Part shown: positions 23,316-34,751 of the stretch, one piece after another
Numbering within the stretch: position 1 is the stretch's first letter
How the letters are laid out: each line of letters starts with the position of its first letter
Source: Siphlonurus alternatus
Taxonomy: Eukaryota; Arthropoda; Insecta; Ephemeroptera; Siphlonuridae
Direction: 5' to 3'
Length of the DNA stretch: 64,000 nucleotides
NCBI GenBank assembly: GCA_949825025.1
Contig: OX463781.1
Coordinates: 32,005,221 to 32,069,220 of the forward strand
Program-made: the position numbers and the translations under genes
Notes under the pieces: model-generated
The model's database searches: none
Told to the model about the DNA's origin: nothing
The model's input: the letters and a program-made list of their open reading frames with translations, nothing else

Positions 23316-24480
23316 AAGTTCATGAAAATTGTAGCCGCAAATATATACTGAATAAAATCAATCTGAATGTACACTTTCTATACATCAAATTGAAGCAAAT
23401 TGAATTGAATTGGATTCAACATTTTCAAAACTTGGTTCATTTTTTTTTTTTTTTTTTTTTTACAAAGTGGTCGAAGTGGTTTTCTCACAAGTTGAAACAA
23501 GATGAATGTTGCGTGGATTGAAAGACGCTTCTGATGGGCTGCTTGAGCTGCAGTGTCTTGAATACTGTGTTCTTATGTAACTCAAAAGAAGAATTTAAGT
23601 GTAATGAGGTCAGGGGACCATAAGGCCCAAGTTGTGGGACCGTCATAACGTCTGTAAAGGTGCATTCAGATGGCGGTTTTTATCATGCGGCGCGACGCGA
23701 ATTAATGCGCATTTGCTGTAACATCCATTGGCGGCCATATTGGGCGATTAAAAGAAAAAGAGCATCGTAATTAACGCGATTACCTGCGAATTCGCCGCCG
23801 CATAGGATTTCGCAGCTTTTAAGTTAAAATCGCGCCGCGTCGCCGTTGCCGCCATCTGAATCCACCTTAAGACTCCGTACAGTCAAAATGCGCACGTCGT
23901 TTCGTGACAGAGCGCATTATTGTCTGTACGAGGTCTTCCCCGATGGTAACTTCATAAAATGCGACGGTCCCACAATGTGGGCCCCGAGGTCCCCTGACCT
24001 CCATACACACAAATTTTTCTTTGGAGAACAACGTGTTCAAGACACTGCATGGAGAAGAACACCGCGTGCAACTCAAGAGCGCGCCTTTCAGTCCACTGCG
24101 CTTGCGAATCTTGCGATGCCACGTAATCTTTGGCGAGAGCTCTAAGTGCGCTTACATGTGTTTTGAGGTACGACTGCATGGGATCAATGTGGAGAAACCT
24201 TAAGGTAATGTGGATGAAAAAATTCAACATGCAGGAGTTTTGATGCATTAAATTTCAGGTGCTGCAGTCCAAAACATCAAGAAAAAGAGGTGAAAAAACG
24301 CTATTTTTAACATGTTTCCACTTGTGAGAAAACCGTTTTGACAAAAAAAAATTTGAATCAAGTTTTGAAATTGTTGAATCCAGGACTTCAATTTAATGTA
24401 TAGAAAGTGTACATGCAGATTGAATGTATTAGTTCTATTTGTGGCTACAATTTTCAAGTACTTTATGATCACCCTGTACA
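23316..24480. mobile_element. Foldback of mariner-like element 3' ends, copy 2
   Basis: It has the same architecture as 10,618-11,792. The arms carry degenerate transposase C-terminal sequence (plus strand about 23,880-24,145 with WAPRSPDL). The right outer end is CTTTATGATCACCCTGTA, matching copy 1. The left terminal bases are lost. The loop is occupied by a separate 210-bp MITE. It is a dead element. Confidence 0.75.
23658..23867. mobile_element. 210-bp MITE with TAA target duplication (PIF/Harbinger-like)
   Basis: TAA|AGGTGCATTCAGATGGCGG on the left and CCGCCATCTGAATCCACCT|TAA on the right. The 3-bp TAA duplication and short inverted ends suit PIF/Harbinger-type non-autonomous elements. 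It lies in the loop of the mariner foldback. Confidence 0.75.
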
Positions 24481-24787
24481 TCATAAAGGACAAAACAATA
24501 TTCAGAAGCACCAAATTCAGTTTAGTTTTTGAATATTTTTTTTACACACGTGCAATGTAAAGATACTATACTGATTTGACTATAAAATTTAAACCACGTA
24601 CATGCTGCAGTAGTTCCCATTTAAAACCTTTAAAACAGTGCTAGTTTTAAATGTTGAATACTATAATATCTCATGCAAACACTTTATTTTTTACTTTTTT
24701 CCAATGCTTAACAACCGAGAAAACTGCATTGATTGCATGAAAAATAGAAAACAAAAATATTTAGTGATATACTGATATAGATATATA

Positions 24788-24879
<92 letters not shown>

Positions 24880-25089
24880 TATATAAAGAAAATTTTAACC
24901 TTATTTATTTTCTTTATTAAATATTTTATATCGTATAACCTTGCATGTATATAACTTTTTCGAGAAAAAAACGTCTGTTCTTAATTGCAATTTTTTTTTT
25001 TTTTTTTTTTTTTGTAAAAACAAGTGGTACACAATATAGAAAAGGGCAGTAGTATGGTACTAATTACTACAAACGTATAATACTGGCAG

Positions 25090-28000
25090 GCTGCACCATG
25101 GCGATCGGGCGGCGTGCGCACCTCGGCATGGCCCTCGTGTGCGGGAGCTGCCGACAGCGCTTCCACTCAGCGGTGGAGCTGCAGCGACATCGAGCCTCGG
25201 CGCTTTGTCCTGCTAATGGTGAGCAGCCCTGGCGGGAGGACGCCTGGTGATAGTGCAACCCTCAAGTGACAGTCTTTCTCACGGGTAGCTAGAATAAATG
25301 GTGAATCCATGCAGATGGAGGGCGATCACCATTCCACTGTAAAATGTAAAAATTAAGGTCCCGAAAAGCTGCAATACATTGGAGGAATCACATCACAATA
25401 AAATTAACCCCTAGCTCAATTTAAGGTCAAGCGTGGCGCAGTGCATTTAATTAACCGGTTCTCATTAGATCACCGAAGTCAAGCAACGTCGAGCGTGGTT
25501 AGTACTTGAATGGGTGACCTTTTCAAGTAAAAATTACGCTGCTCCCTATCTGGGCCGGGTAAATTCATCTCGCTTTCCACCCAGTGCAGTGATGCACTTG
25601 TTTATGTTGCCCCAGGTTTTGTACATTAATTGCTTTGGTTGATCTATTCATAAAAAGTAGCTAGAGGTGTCCGTCCTGACTGAGGTTTTCTACGGTTCCC
25701 TCAGTTTCCCCTCAACGAATGCTGGGGCGCATAACAAGCCGTAGGCACCATCCTTTCCCTATAGCTTATCCTTACCACTTATCCCGTCTCCAGTTCTTAG
25801 GGGTGGTAAAAAAAAAAATCCTTAGATTATAACTAAATTAATATTAATATACGGTCGTATTATAGAATAAGCGTCCCGGGAAAACGAGTTGTCTCTTTAT
25901 ACGATCTAGTCCAGCTATTGCAATGCAGAGCGACGTCCGTGCGTAAATTTTTAACGATGATTTCCCGTAACAATAGTACACTGTCTGGTCTATCTGTACA
26001 TGCATATACATATTATATTATATACAGTACGTGTCACTGTCTCGCATATTATACAAGCGGCATCCAGGGAAACCGTGAGTATATAATGTAAATATATCAA
26101 ATATATGTAAATTATGTATATATTATAATTATAAAACAGTACGAACTGGCCAGATCGAAGACACGGTTGGAGCTTAATTGTTATGGCAATACTATTATTA
26201 TGAGGATAAAAAAACAAAACAATAATAATTAAAAAAATAATTGCTGCATGTCAATTAACCATTATTTGCAAACGCTTCAGAACTTTTATTTATATTATTC
26301 ATGACTTTCGCTTTTATACTTTATACAATTATAAACTTAATTATATAATTATTTAAAATAAAAAGCATAAATTGTCACATATAGTACATAATAATTATAA
26401 TACATATTATTATGCTGCATGCGTGTATATTAATTGTATATTATAGTAAAAGCTAGATTATATAAGTCGTCACTTTTACACTTTGTTATCAATGCCTGCA
26501 GCTCAAATTAATTGCAACGTTTCATACGTACGTGTTATATACAATTATATAGTTACATGGCAGTGAAGGCCTAGTGGCGGGGCTAGTTATGTAAAGGTGT
26601 AACTGGTGTAATGTTAATTTCCATTTCATTTCATTAACCGCGCGTTCAATGCAACAAAATTTCTTTTTCGCCAGAAGTTCCGTACACCGAATTTAAACTT
26701 AAAATCTTGATTATTTTTTCAATTTTTCATTATGTAAATAATTTTATTATTTATTGTTTTCCATTCGAAAGACAGACCTTAATTATTTCTAATTCCTAAT
26801 GACACAGAGCGATACGGCTGCCCGCACTGCAACAAGGACTTCGGAAATCGTCAGATTCTGCGTCTTCACATGCGCGTTCACGAGGAAAGTGCCACCCCAC
26901 CGCCGCCGCCCAAGGAGGCCCAAATGGTCCCTGCCGCCCCGCCAGTCGGCCCGCGGCCTCCGCAGACACGCCTGGCTTGTGAGTTTACTATAAAAAAAAT
27001 AACATTAGCATTAATAAATAAATAAGAAAACATAACAATAAGCCGTGTTACATATATATGGTCAAAATTACGTCAGACCAATAAGGAAATGGAGGAGGTC
27101 AATAGATTTTTAAGAATTTCACATAATATTTATATGTTACACATCTGACCTAGGGTGATAAGGTTTGGATATTATTTATTCAAATTTCGAAAAACCCGAG
27201 ATTCAGAATTTTTCAAAAATTTAATAATGAGGGCAATCTCGAGAAATAAATAAAAAAAAATGTATCTCAAATTATGCCCAACATGAATTAAAATATTTAA
27301 AATTTCAATTTCTATAAGTTTGTAGTAGAATTGCTGAACTTTTTTGCATTGACGATGTCGACCTTGAAATTTTATTTAGGTCAAAGGTCAGAGGTCAAAT
27401 TAAAAATTTCGATATATAGGTTTTGAAGAGGGTCTATGTCTATCCTTTTATAATATACCGTTTTCATATTTTTGGGATAATACGAAATTTTGAAGTTACG
27501 ATATTTTTATTGTTTTTCCCGAGTTTTTTTGGAAACATATAATGTTAACAATCTGACCTACTAGGTCAATGAGGTTTGAGTATTATTTTTTCAAATTTCT
27601 AAAAAAACATAAAGTTCAAAATTCAAGTTTTTCAAAAAACTTTGGAAAAATTAATAAAAACCTAAAAATTTTGTATAATCCCAAAAATTTGAAAACGGTA
27701 TGTTATAGAAGGATAGACCCTCTTCAAAACCTATATCTCGAAATTTTTTAGCTAGATACCTTCTGTGAATAAATACGCTTTTACTAGTTTGATTTCTGAC
27801 CTTTGACCTAAATAAAAGTTCAAGGTCAACATCGTCAATGCAAAAAAAGTTTAGCAATTCTACTACGAACTTATAGAATTTTAAATTGTATATAATGGAG
27901 TATCGACCTCAGTTTTTTTTATTGTAGAAATGGACAGAGGGTGCAAAGTTATGCTACCCTAATTTTTTTCAGATTTTTTGGTTTTGGAGCCCGGGAACTA

Positions 28001-31000
28001 TTTTTGAAAAATTATTGAATGTTCTTTTTGTAACGTCACGAGACTGACGAGACGCCGCTTCTTAATTTTTTAAAAATACTACCCGGTCTCTAAAAAATCT
28101 GGAAAAAATCAGGGTAGCATATATAACTTTTTACCCTCTATCCATTTCTGCAATAAAAAAAAAAAAAAAAATTGAGGTCGATACCCCATTCTATGTTGAG
28201 CAGAATTTGAGATAATTTTTTTTTATCTCTCGAGATTACCCTCGTTATTAATTTATGTACTCTGATATTGACGAACAACAGTAAATATTAAATAGTGCTT
28301 ATATTTCTGTTTGCTTTTTATAGAATCAAGTTCCATATACAGCTCCACAGTAAAATTGTTAAATTAAATTGTTGGAGCTCATTAATTGAGTTACGCAGAA
28401 GAATAGTTATCATGCACGTGCATCCAGGGTATTCCATTAATGTTTTAACTTCGTTAGCAGGCGGAAGCAAGAAGGTGGGGTTCACCAAGATTCGTTTGGA
28501 AGACTGCCTGCGTTGCGATGAGTGCTCCTGCGTCTATATGTTCGAGAGCGACTACCTCAAGCACATGCGTAACTTCCACCGTCAAGACTCTCCGCGCAAG
28601 AGCAAGTAAGTGAAGCCATATTATGTAATACAGGCCACGAAGGAAACTTGGGTTTGAATTCCAATATATTGCAGCGAACTAGCGAACCCTCAAAGGATTC
28701 GAGAGTCTCACGAGTTTGAGCCCCATGCAATGCAAAAACTCTCATCGCATAAAATATATTTCATGCATATATCATCCCTCGTCCGGCGACGTCCGGCATA
28801 TAATGAGCTATCTGCCTACCATGATCTCGAAATTAATAACAAAATAATGAGCTGTGCTTTTTAAAGTGAACGCAATTATGAGCTGTAATTCGGTATAAAA
28901 AAATAAAGCTCAAAATGGACAACCTGCATGACTTTTTTAAATGCAAAAATTGGAAAGATCATGATGAAAAATGATTTTAGAAATTTTTTTCAGATTTTCT
29001 GGAGCCCTCATTAATTTTTTATGGGCTAATTAAAATCGTTGCATGCCTCTCAATTACATGACTCTCAAGTCATCAAATCATCAAGGTGGCTGGATAGTAA
29101 GGTGGGGACACGGAGCTGCTGCCCCCTCGCGGCCAGTGAGGAACTACAAAAAAACAGTTGAGGATCGCGTTTTTGGATCCAATTTCATCCGCGAAAAATT
29201 CAAACGGTGTAATAGAAATCCATGAACATCGGGCCGATGAACCATTAAAATTCTTTTAAAATGAGTCTATCTTCTTCAGAATTTAACATAGAGTTTATTT
29301 CTATCACAATTTTACCCACAGTTATACTGTAAATACGACTTTTGATGGCTTTTCCAGTTCCATCGTTTGAATTTTTCGCGGATGAAATTGGATCCAAAAA
29401 AGCGATCCTCAACTGTTTTTTTGTAGTTCCTCACTGGCCGCGAGGGGGCAGCAGCTCCGTGTCTCCACCTTACTATACAGCCACCTTGCAAATCATCGGA
29501 CAACGTACCTTACTTCGCTGTACCTTGTTGACTTTAATTTGAAATTTAATTGTTGGAGGCTGTTGGAGCTATCTTCATTACTATTACTGAACACTTGTTT
29601 GTTATTGGCTGGCATGCCGCCATGACAACCAACCACATTTTACTGTACAGTCTCTCCGTATTTGTTAATTATCTAATAAATAACTAAATCAAATTTAAAA
29701 CTGAGTTGTTCAGTTTGCCTCTTTTCTTATCTAATGTGACTCTACAGCACTTAATTTTTAGTTTTAATTGTTTTTTGTTCTTTTATTTGACTTTTGTTCA
29801 ACCCCCTTGGTAACGGCTTAGAAAGCATGGCACATAAATGAAGTTTAAATAAACTAAAATCTCTGACATAGGCAACGAGGTGGACGTAGTGTAGTGCGGT
29901 AGCGTACCCGCTTCGCGTGACGAAAGTCGTGGGTTCGAATCCCCGTACATCTTTTTTAGGTTTTTATGAAATATTAAACAGAAAATATTTCATTTTAGTC
30001 ACTTTACCGAACTTAATTGACATTTACAATCCCTGGAGATTGTAATATTTTTATTTATTTTGCAGAGAAAAAATCATGTAAATAGAATTAGGATCTAATA
30101 TTTTTAGAACGCACAAACACAATTGTACAAAAATAATAAAATAAAAAAATGTATATATATATGCATATTATTATATATATATAATAAATATGTATATATA
30201 TATATATATATATATTATATGTTATAAAAATCGGATCGAGATCAGCTTGTTTACAAATTTTGAAAATTTTGACAGTATAATTTTTTTATCGCGCGGTAAT
30301 GTTATAGTGTTATTGCAGGTGTATTATATATGCATACTGTAGCTGTCTCCCTCTGTCCCTGCAATGTGTATCGTACTCGTGTATCCTATGGTGTATAATC
30401 ATATATACGTACGTTGTATAACCTGGATGTATAATATATATATATACATATATGCAGTGTTTCTATGCAATGCATATAATGATAAAAAGAAACAATCCAA
30501 ATTGAATTAATTACGTGTGTCTTTCAAGTTCTGATAATGATTTTGATTATAAAAAGATATATGTTGATATATTACTAAGTATTAAACTGCATGGTTCGTT
30601 ATAAGATTTCAAATTATTTTTCTGTTTTTACTAAATTATTATAGCTGATATTACTTTTGGCATCAAATAAATAAAAATATTTCAATCTCCAGGGATTGTA
30701 AATGTCAATTAAGTTCGGTAAAGTAACTAAAATGAAATATTTTCTGTTTAATATTTCATAAAAACCTAAAAAAGATATACAGAGATTCGAACCCACGACT
30801 TTCGTCACGCGAAGCGGGTACGCTACCACTACACTACGTCCACCTCGATCGTTGCCTATGTCAGAGATTTTAGTTTATTTAAACTTCATTTATGTGCCAT
30901 GCTTTCTTAGCCGTTACCAGGGGGTTGAACAAAAGTCAAATAAAAGAACAAAAAACAATTAAAACTAAAAATTAAGTGCTGTAGAGTCGCATTAGATAAG

Positions 31001-32921
31001 AAAAGAGGCAAACTGAACAACTCAGTTTTAAATTTGATTTAGTTATTTATCAGATAATTAACAAATACGGAGAGACTGTATAGTAAAATGTGGTTGGTTG
31101 TCATGGCGGCATGCCAGCCAATAACAAACAAGTGTTCAGTAATAGTAATGAAGATAGCTCCAACAGCCTCCAACAATTAAATTTCAAATTAAAGTCAACA
31201 AGGTACAGCGAAGTAAGGTACGTTGTCCGATGATTTGATGACTTGAGAGTCATGTAATTGAGAGGCATGCAACGATTTTAATTAGCCCATAAAAAATTAA
31301 TGAGGGCTCCAAAAAATCTGAAAAAAATTTCTAAAATCATTTTTCATCATGATCTTTCCAATTTTTGCATTTAAAAAAGTCATGCAAGTTGTCCATTGCG
31401 CTCACCTGAAATAGCAGATTCGATATATTATATTGCTCGTTATTGCAACGAGATCATGGTATAGGCAGATAGCTCATTATTCGATTATTCAGGACGAAGG
31501 ACGATATATACCGCAGACCTGAATAGTATAAAAAATTAAAAGCATTATATTTTAACTAGAATAAATTTATATTTTATATTAAATTTATGTATTTTTTCAT
31601 TTATTTATTGATTAATTCATTTTTTTTTTCAACAAAAAAAATTCAATTAACATCACGTAATTTAAGACATTACCTGAACATCACATGACATGTAAAAATT
31701 TCACGTGAAAAAAATATAGAACAAAATAAAATACTGATGCACATTTTGAGGAAGAATGTATTTATACCAATTATAATTAAATAGGAATTATGAGTATTTG
31801 AGTAATCTTTACAAGATAGTGAGTCGCATATCAACGGGATGAATGTTTTCTGCAATTTAAACCAGATGCATGGCACGAGTGGGTATTTTTTGGCCAAATG
31901 TCATGTAGAAAAGTCCGGCGGTGCCAGGGATTGAACTCATGAATTTTCGAATACAAATCGATGAACGTATCAGTATACTATCAGTGCGTGCTTTTAATTA
32001 AATAATAATAAAATAATGAATTAAATAAACTGAATTGCGACTAATTAAATGCCTTGCGACGAAATGTCTTTTGTGACACGATTTTTTTTAATACAAATAT
32101 ATATAATAATTATATATACTTGCATATATGCATGCATAATGTATACAATGTATACATTACTAAAGAAGCCTCATAGTCTAACCAGTATTATATTCAAAAG
32201 CGTTAGTATGTAAATAATATATATAATTATATATTAATACATACACAGGCGCGGATCCAGGGAGAGGCTTCCCCCCCCCCCCCCGATTTTTTTTATTCAA
32301 CATTGCCAATATAGGCATTTCTCCCTCTTCATTTTTTTAATTAACATTGCATGGCCAAATGGAAAGAGACCCCCCCCCACCCCCCACCCCGAAATTCAGT
32401 TCTGAAAACACAATCTGCTTTAAGTAATTTAATTAAGTTTCCAAATATTGTGATTATAGAGCATCTGTAAGTGAATGAACCACAGTACTTACTATAGCTC
32501 TAATGTTCCAGGAAGAAGAAGGACTGTCGCTCCTGCTGCCGCCACTGCAACTGCCGTGACGGCCCCGCTCCTTCGCTTTCCGTCGAGACGGAACGAGGAA
32601 ATAACAACCTCTTCCATTTCAACATCAAGGTAGTAAGACATTAATTTGGAGGGCGTAATTTAGGAGCAATTAAGTTAACAAAGTTAGAGACTGCAGATAT
32701 ATATCATATTGGAGTAGGTGGTTATTTTCGTGTGCAATGTTTTTCAGGACCGCTGGAGCAAAGTAGTGTCGCGGCGACTGGCAAAGGTCAAAGATGACCC
32801 TGATGAGGACCTGAGCCACCTGCTAAGCCAGGTCGAGGTGAAGATCAAGTTGGAGCCCCCAGACTCGTGTGATGAGCTTCCCGTGCCCCTAGCGAGCATC
32901 AAGACTGAGCCCGAAGTCTAG
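25090..32921 (+). CDS. C2H2 zinc-finger protein (242 aa, 5 coding exons)
   Basis: Coding exons are 25,090-25,218 (ATG at 25,098 in a strong CACCATGG context), 26,808-26,978, 28,461-28,605, 32,512-32,629 and 32,748-32,921 (stop). All introns are GT-AG and phases agree throughout. Finger 1 is C15/C18/H31/C37 (a C2HC variant). Finger 2 is C45/C48/H61/H65 (classical spacing). Finger 3 is C116/C119/H132/H137. A Pro-rich linker (PPPPP, residues about 71-76) separates fingers 2 and 3. A Lys run and a Cys-rich patch follow at about 146-160 (C151, C154, C155, C158, C160). The C-terminus has two SUMO-consensus sites, IKLE (218-221) and IKTE (236-239). It is likely a nuclear DNA-binding regulator, repressor-like by its SUMO motifs, but I do not recognise an orthologue. 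Its introns host at least six mobile elements. An AATAAA near 33,326 is a candidate polyadenylation signal. Confidence 0.85.
25424..25818 (+). mobile_element. 5S-rRNA-like SINE, full-length copy in intron 2
   Basis: The head (25,454-25,520) aligns with 5S rRNA: GATCACCGAAGTCAAGCA resembles the A-box/IE region, and GGTTAGTACTTGAATGGGTG resembles the C box. A GTGGCGCAGTGC motif, like a tRNA A box, precedes it. The body and 3' part (TCCGTCCTGACTGAG) are shared with the other copies, and the copy ends in an A-run. This is the architecture of SINE3-type elements, which are transcribed by RNA polymerase III and mobilised by a LINE. Confidence 0.82.
25830..26800. other. Intronic AT-rich DNA, no feature recognised
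   Basis: The remainder of zinc-finger gene intron 2 (25,219-26,807). No repeat with clear ends was seen. Confidence 0.5.
27145..28265. mobile_element. 1.1-kb palindromic element in intron 3 of the zinc-finger gene
   Basis: The left arm (to about 27,500) and right arm (from about 27,650) are inverted copies. Shared marks are GACCTTTGACCTAAATAAA, GCATTGACGATGTCGACC and CTCGAGATTACCCTCG. The right arm is split by a 300-bp palindrome (27,891-28,190). Confidence 0.8.
27891..28190. mobile_element. 300-bp MITE with AATGGAGTAYCGACCTC termini (nested)
   Basis: The left end reads AATGGAGTATCGACCTCAG and the right end is its near reverse complement ending CGATACCCCATT. The arms share CAGAAATGGACAGAGGGTG. 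It inserted into the larger palindrome, whose right arm resumes at TCTATGTTGAGCAG. The same terminal sequence caps the 21-kb inverted-repeat structure at 36.5/57.9 kb. Confidence 0.8.
29083..29487. mobile_element. 405-bp palindromic MITE with 9-10-bp target duplication (Mutator-like)
   Basis: The ends are AAGGTGGCTG...CAGCCACCTT. CAAATCATC occurs immediately left (29,074-29,082) and one base right (29,489-29,497). The opposite arm of the host palindrome preserves the empty site with one copy of the word (31,232-31,240, reversed), which supports a real 9-10-bp duplication. That length fits Mutator/MULE-type integration. Confidence 0.82.
29880..29951 (+). repeat. tRNA-like Pol III module, left arm
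   Basis: TAGTGTAGTGCGG matches an A box, GGTTCGAATCC a B box, and a T-run (CTTTTTT) follows directly. The T stem and acceptor stem do not pair well, so this is a tRNA-derived SINE-like head rather than a functional tRNA. Confidence 0.6.
30774..30842 (-). repeat. tRNA-like Pol III module, right arm
   Basis: Inverted counterpart of 29,880-29,951, with A box TAGTGTAGTGGTAGCG, B box GGTTCGAATC and a T-run 3' of it. Convergent Pol III-type units in both arms are unusual. Confidence 0.6.
31918..31990 (-). repeat. Degenerate tRNA-like sequence
   Basis: On the minus strand GAGTTCAATCCCTGGCACCGCC resembles a T-arm/B box followed by an acceptor 3' strand. The rest does not fold convincingly. A tRNA pseudogene or SINE remnant. 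Confidence 0.35.
32247..32400. mobile_element. hAT-like terminus with C-tracts
   Basis: Begins AGGCGCGGATCCAGG and contains two C-runs (near 32,270 and 32,371). It has the same terminal word as 12.8-13.0 kb. It lies about 110 bp upstream of coding exon 4 of the zinc-finger gene, close enough to affect splicing. Confidence 0.4.
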
Positions 32922-34716
32922 CAAGTCTATATACATACAGCCAAGTCGTCCATGTAGTCTTTTTTCGTAAATTTACATGAAATATTTACTTGGTGGAAAA
33001 TCTTAATATTTTTTCATTTATTTTATATGCTTGATGCAACCTCAAATGTTGTACATTGTATAATATAATATATAACGTCGTTAAGTGTTGTTTTCTGTAA
33101 CTCGTCATGCAGTAGTTCATGTGCTTTCATTATTTATTGCATTGGTAGCTAGATCATATAAGATAAAGTATAAAGATATAGGTACGAAAAAATAATGTAA
33201 AATATCGTGAGTAGAACGTTTGTCAAAAATTCAAGTATCACGTACTTCCTTCCGTACTTTGACAATCGCACGTACAGCTTACCAATAATTTGCAGAAAAT
33301 TACATTGAATCAACAAAATGAATTAAATAAAAAAATCTGAGATTACGCACGCATAAGATATTAAAAAGTGGCATTTCCGTTTTTTTTTTTTTTTTTTATT
33401 AAATCGTTATTTTTTTTCTTAGCTATAATATAGAGCCACGTTAAGTCCAGAAGTAAGCTAACGTTATAAGATTTGTGTGGAATTCATAATTATATGTTTT
33501 AGCTAATTTAGCCAAGTACAATTATAATTATTGTAATAATTATAATTATTTTGCTTACAGTATAATTTTAAATTTAACATCATACATGGATGTGAAAAAT
33601 ACTAAACATGTATAAATCGCAATGTTGTTAATTAGAATCAATTTCTTAAACGTACCAATTAATATTTATGATAGATATTAACTGTGTGTTATTTGTTATA
33701 TTTTTGAATTGAATACAAAACCAAAACAGGATCCCCTACTTTCATCTCATCATGGGGGAGGGGGGGGGGAAGATCAGTGTTAATTGCCAACTAACAAACT
33801 GAAGGTGAAGAACAGGACAATTGAGCTAAAAAATATGTATAACAAATTGTTTATACTTCCGAGTTGCATGGAATCATTTATTTGAGAAAATATTTTTGAA
33901 AAAAAATTTAAATAAAAATTTTGACAAATCTTTCTGGCATTACTCTGGACCTTTTATTGGAGGGATGATTCTGGAAAGGAGTATACGTGCTTGTGGTTCT
34001 CATTGCATGCAATTATAAGATTTTTTTTCATAGTTTTCGCACTTTGAAAAAGCTATAGAATCAAAATTGTAAAACTTTCTTACTTCATGCATTATATATA
34101 TACTGTTTTTTAGCTAAATTCTCCTATTTTTATTTTATATTTAATATACAAACTTAATTATATATATGTGTGTACTTAATTAATAATTAACTGCCATAAA
34201 ACTTGTTAATTTTGTATTTATAATTTTAAAAAGTAATATTTATTTAAATGAAGTGAATTTATTATATAGTCAATTTAATTGTGGGAGTGTATGGAACTTA
34301 ATTGAACTTAAAAAGCAAACAGAAATAGAAACACTAATATTTAATATTTACTGTTGTTCGTCAATATATCAGAGTGTATAATGTGGCGAGTATATATTAT
34401 TATATATTTATATTATAGCTCGTCTATCTGGAACAATTATGAATTATTATTTATTTTTTCTTCTTTCTCTGTTCCATGAATCATGATTGTTCCGACATGG
34501 TATCATTAAAATTAATTAACTTGCAAATAAAGACCCTGCATGACTATTTGCACATTCAGTCAGTCGTAGCAAAAGTATAAAATATATTATTTTGCATTTT
34601 GAAGATTTGTACCACATTTCTTTGCGAGAGTCCTAGAATTAAATTATTGCTGTCAAAACTCTATATGATTAAGAGATCACTTGCTAAGATACATTGCAAT
34701 TACTGCTTGTCAAGCT

Positions 34717-34751
<35 letters not shown>

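Larger units (their letters stand above)
19862..25089 (+). other. Inferred first intron of the zinc-finger gene, repeat-filled
   Basis: It contains (TA)n tracts (20,189-20,265; 20,970-21,054; 24,781-24,873), three MITEs, a retroposon tail, a SINE fragment and a mariner-type foldback, each listed separately. No additional exon was recognised. Confidence 0.5.
28767..31511. mobile_element. 2.7-kb inverted-repeat element with tRNA-like arms in intron 4
   Basis: Inverted arms run from about 28,767 to 30,060 and from about 30,680 to 31,511. Each contains GAGCTATCTGCCTA near the outer end and a segment of about 560 bp with a tRNA-like module. Only the left arm carries the 405-bp insertion at 29,083. 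The AT-rich loop (30,060-30,680) includes (TA)n. No protein is encoded. Confidence 0.8.

Noticed and set aside
25454..25520. Genuine 5S rRNA gene
   Set aside because: Only the internal promoter region resembles 5S. It continues into a body shared by other dispersed copies and lacks the paired 5S ends.
28295..28609. 104-codon continuous ORF as a stand-alone gene
   Set aside because: The upstream half is intronic. The acceptor at 28,460 and the phase match to exon 26,808-26,978 show it is an internal exon of the zinc-finger gene.
29880..29951. Functional tRNA gene
   Set aside because: A and B boxes are good, but acceptor, anticodon and T stems do not pair, and the sequence occurs as inverted copies in repeat arms.
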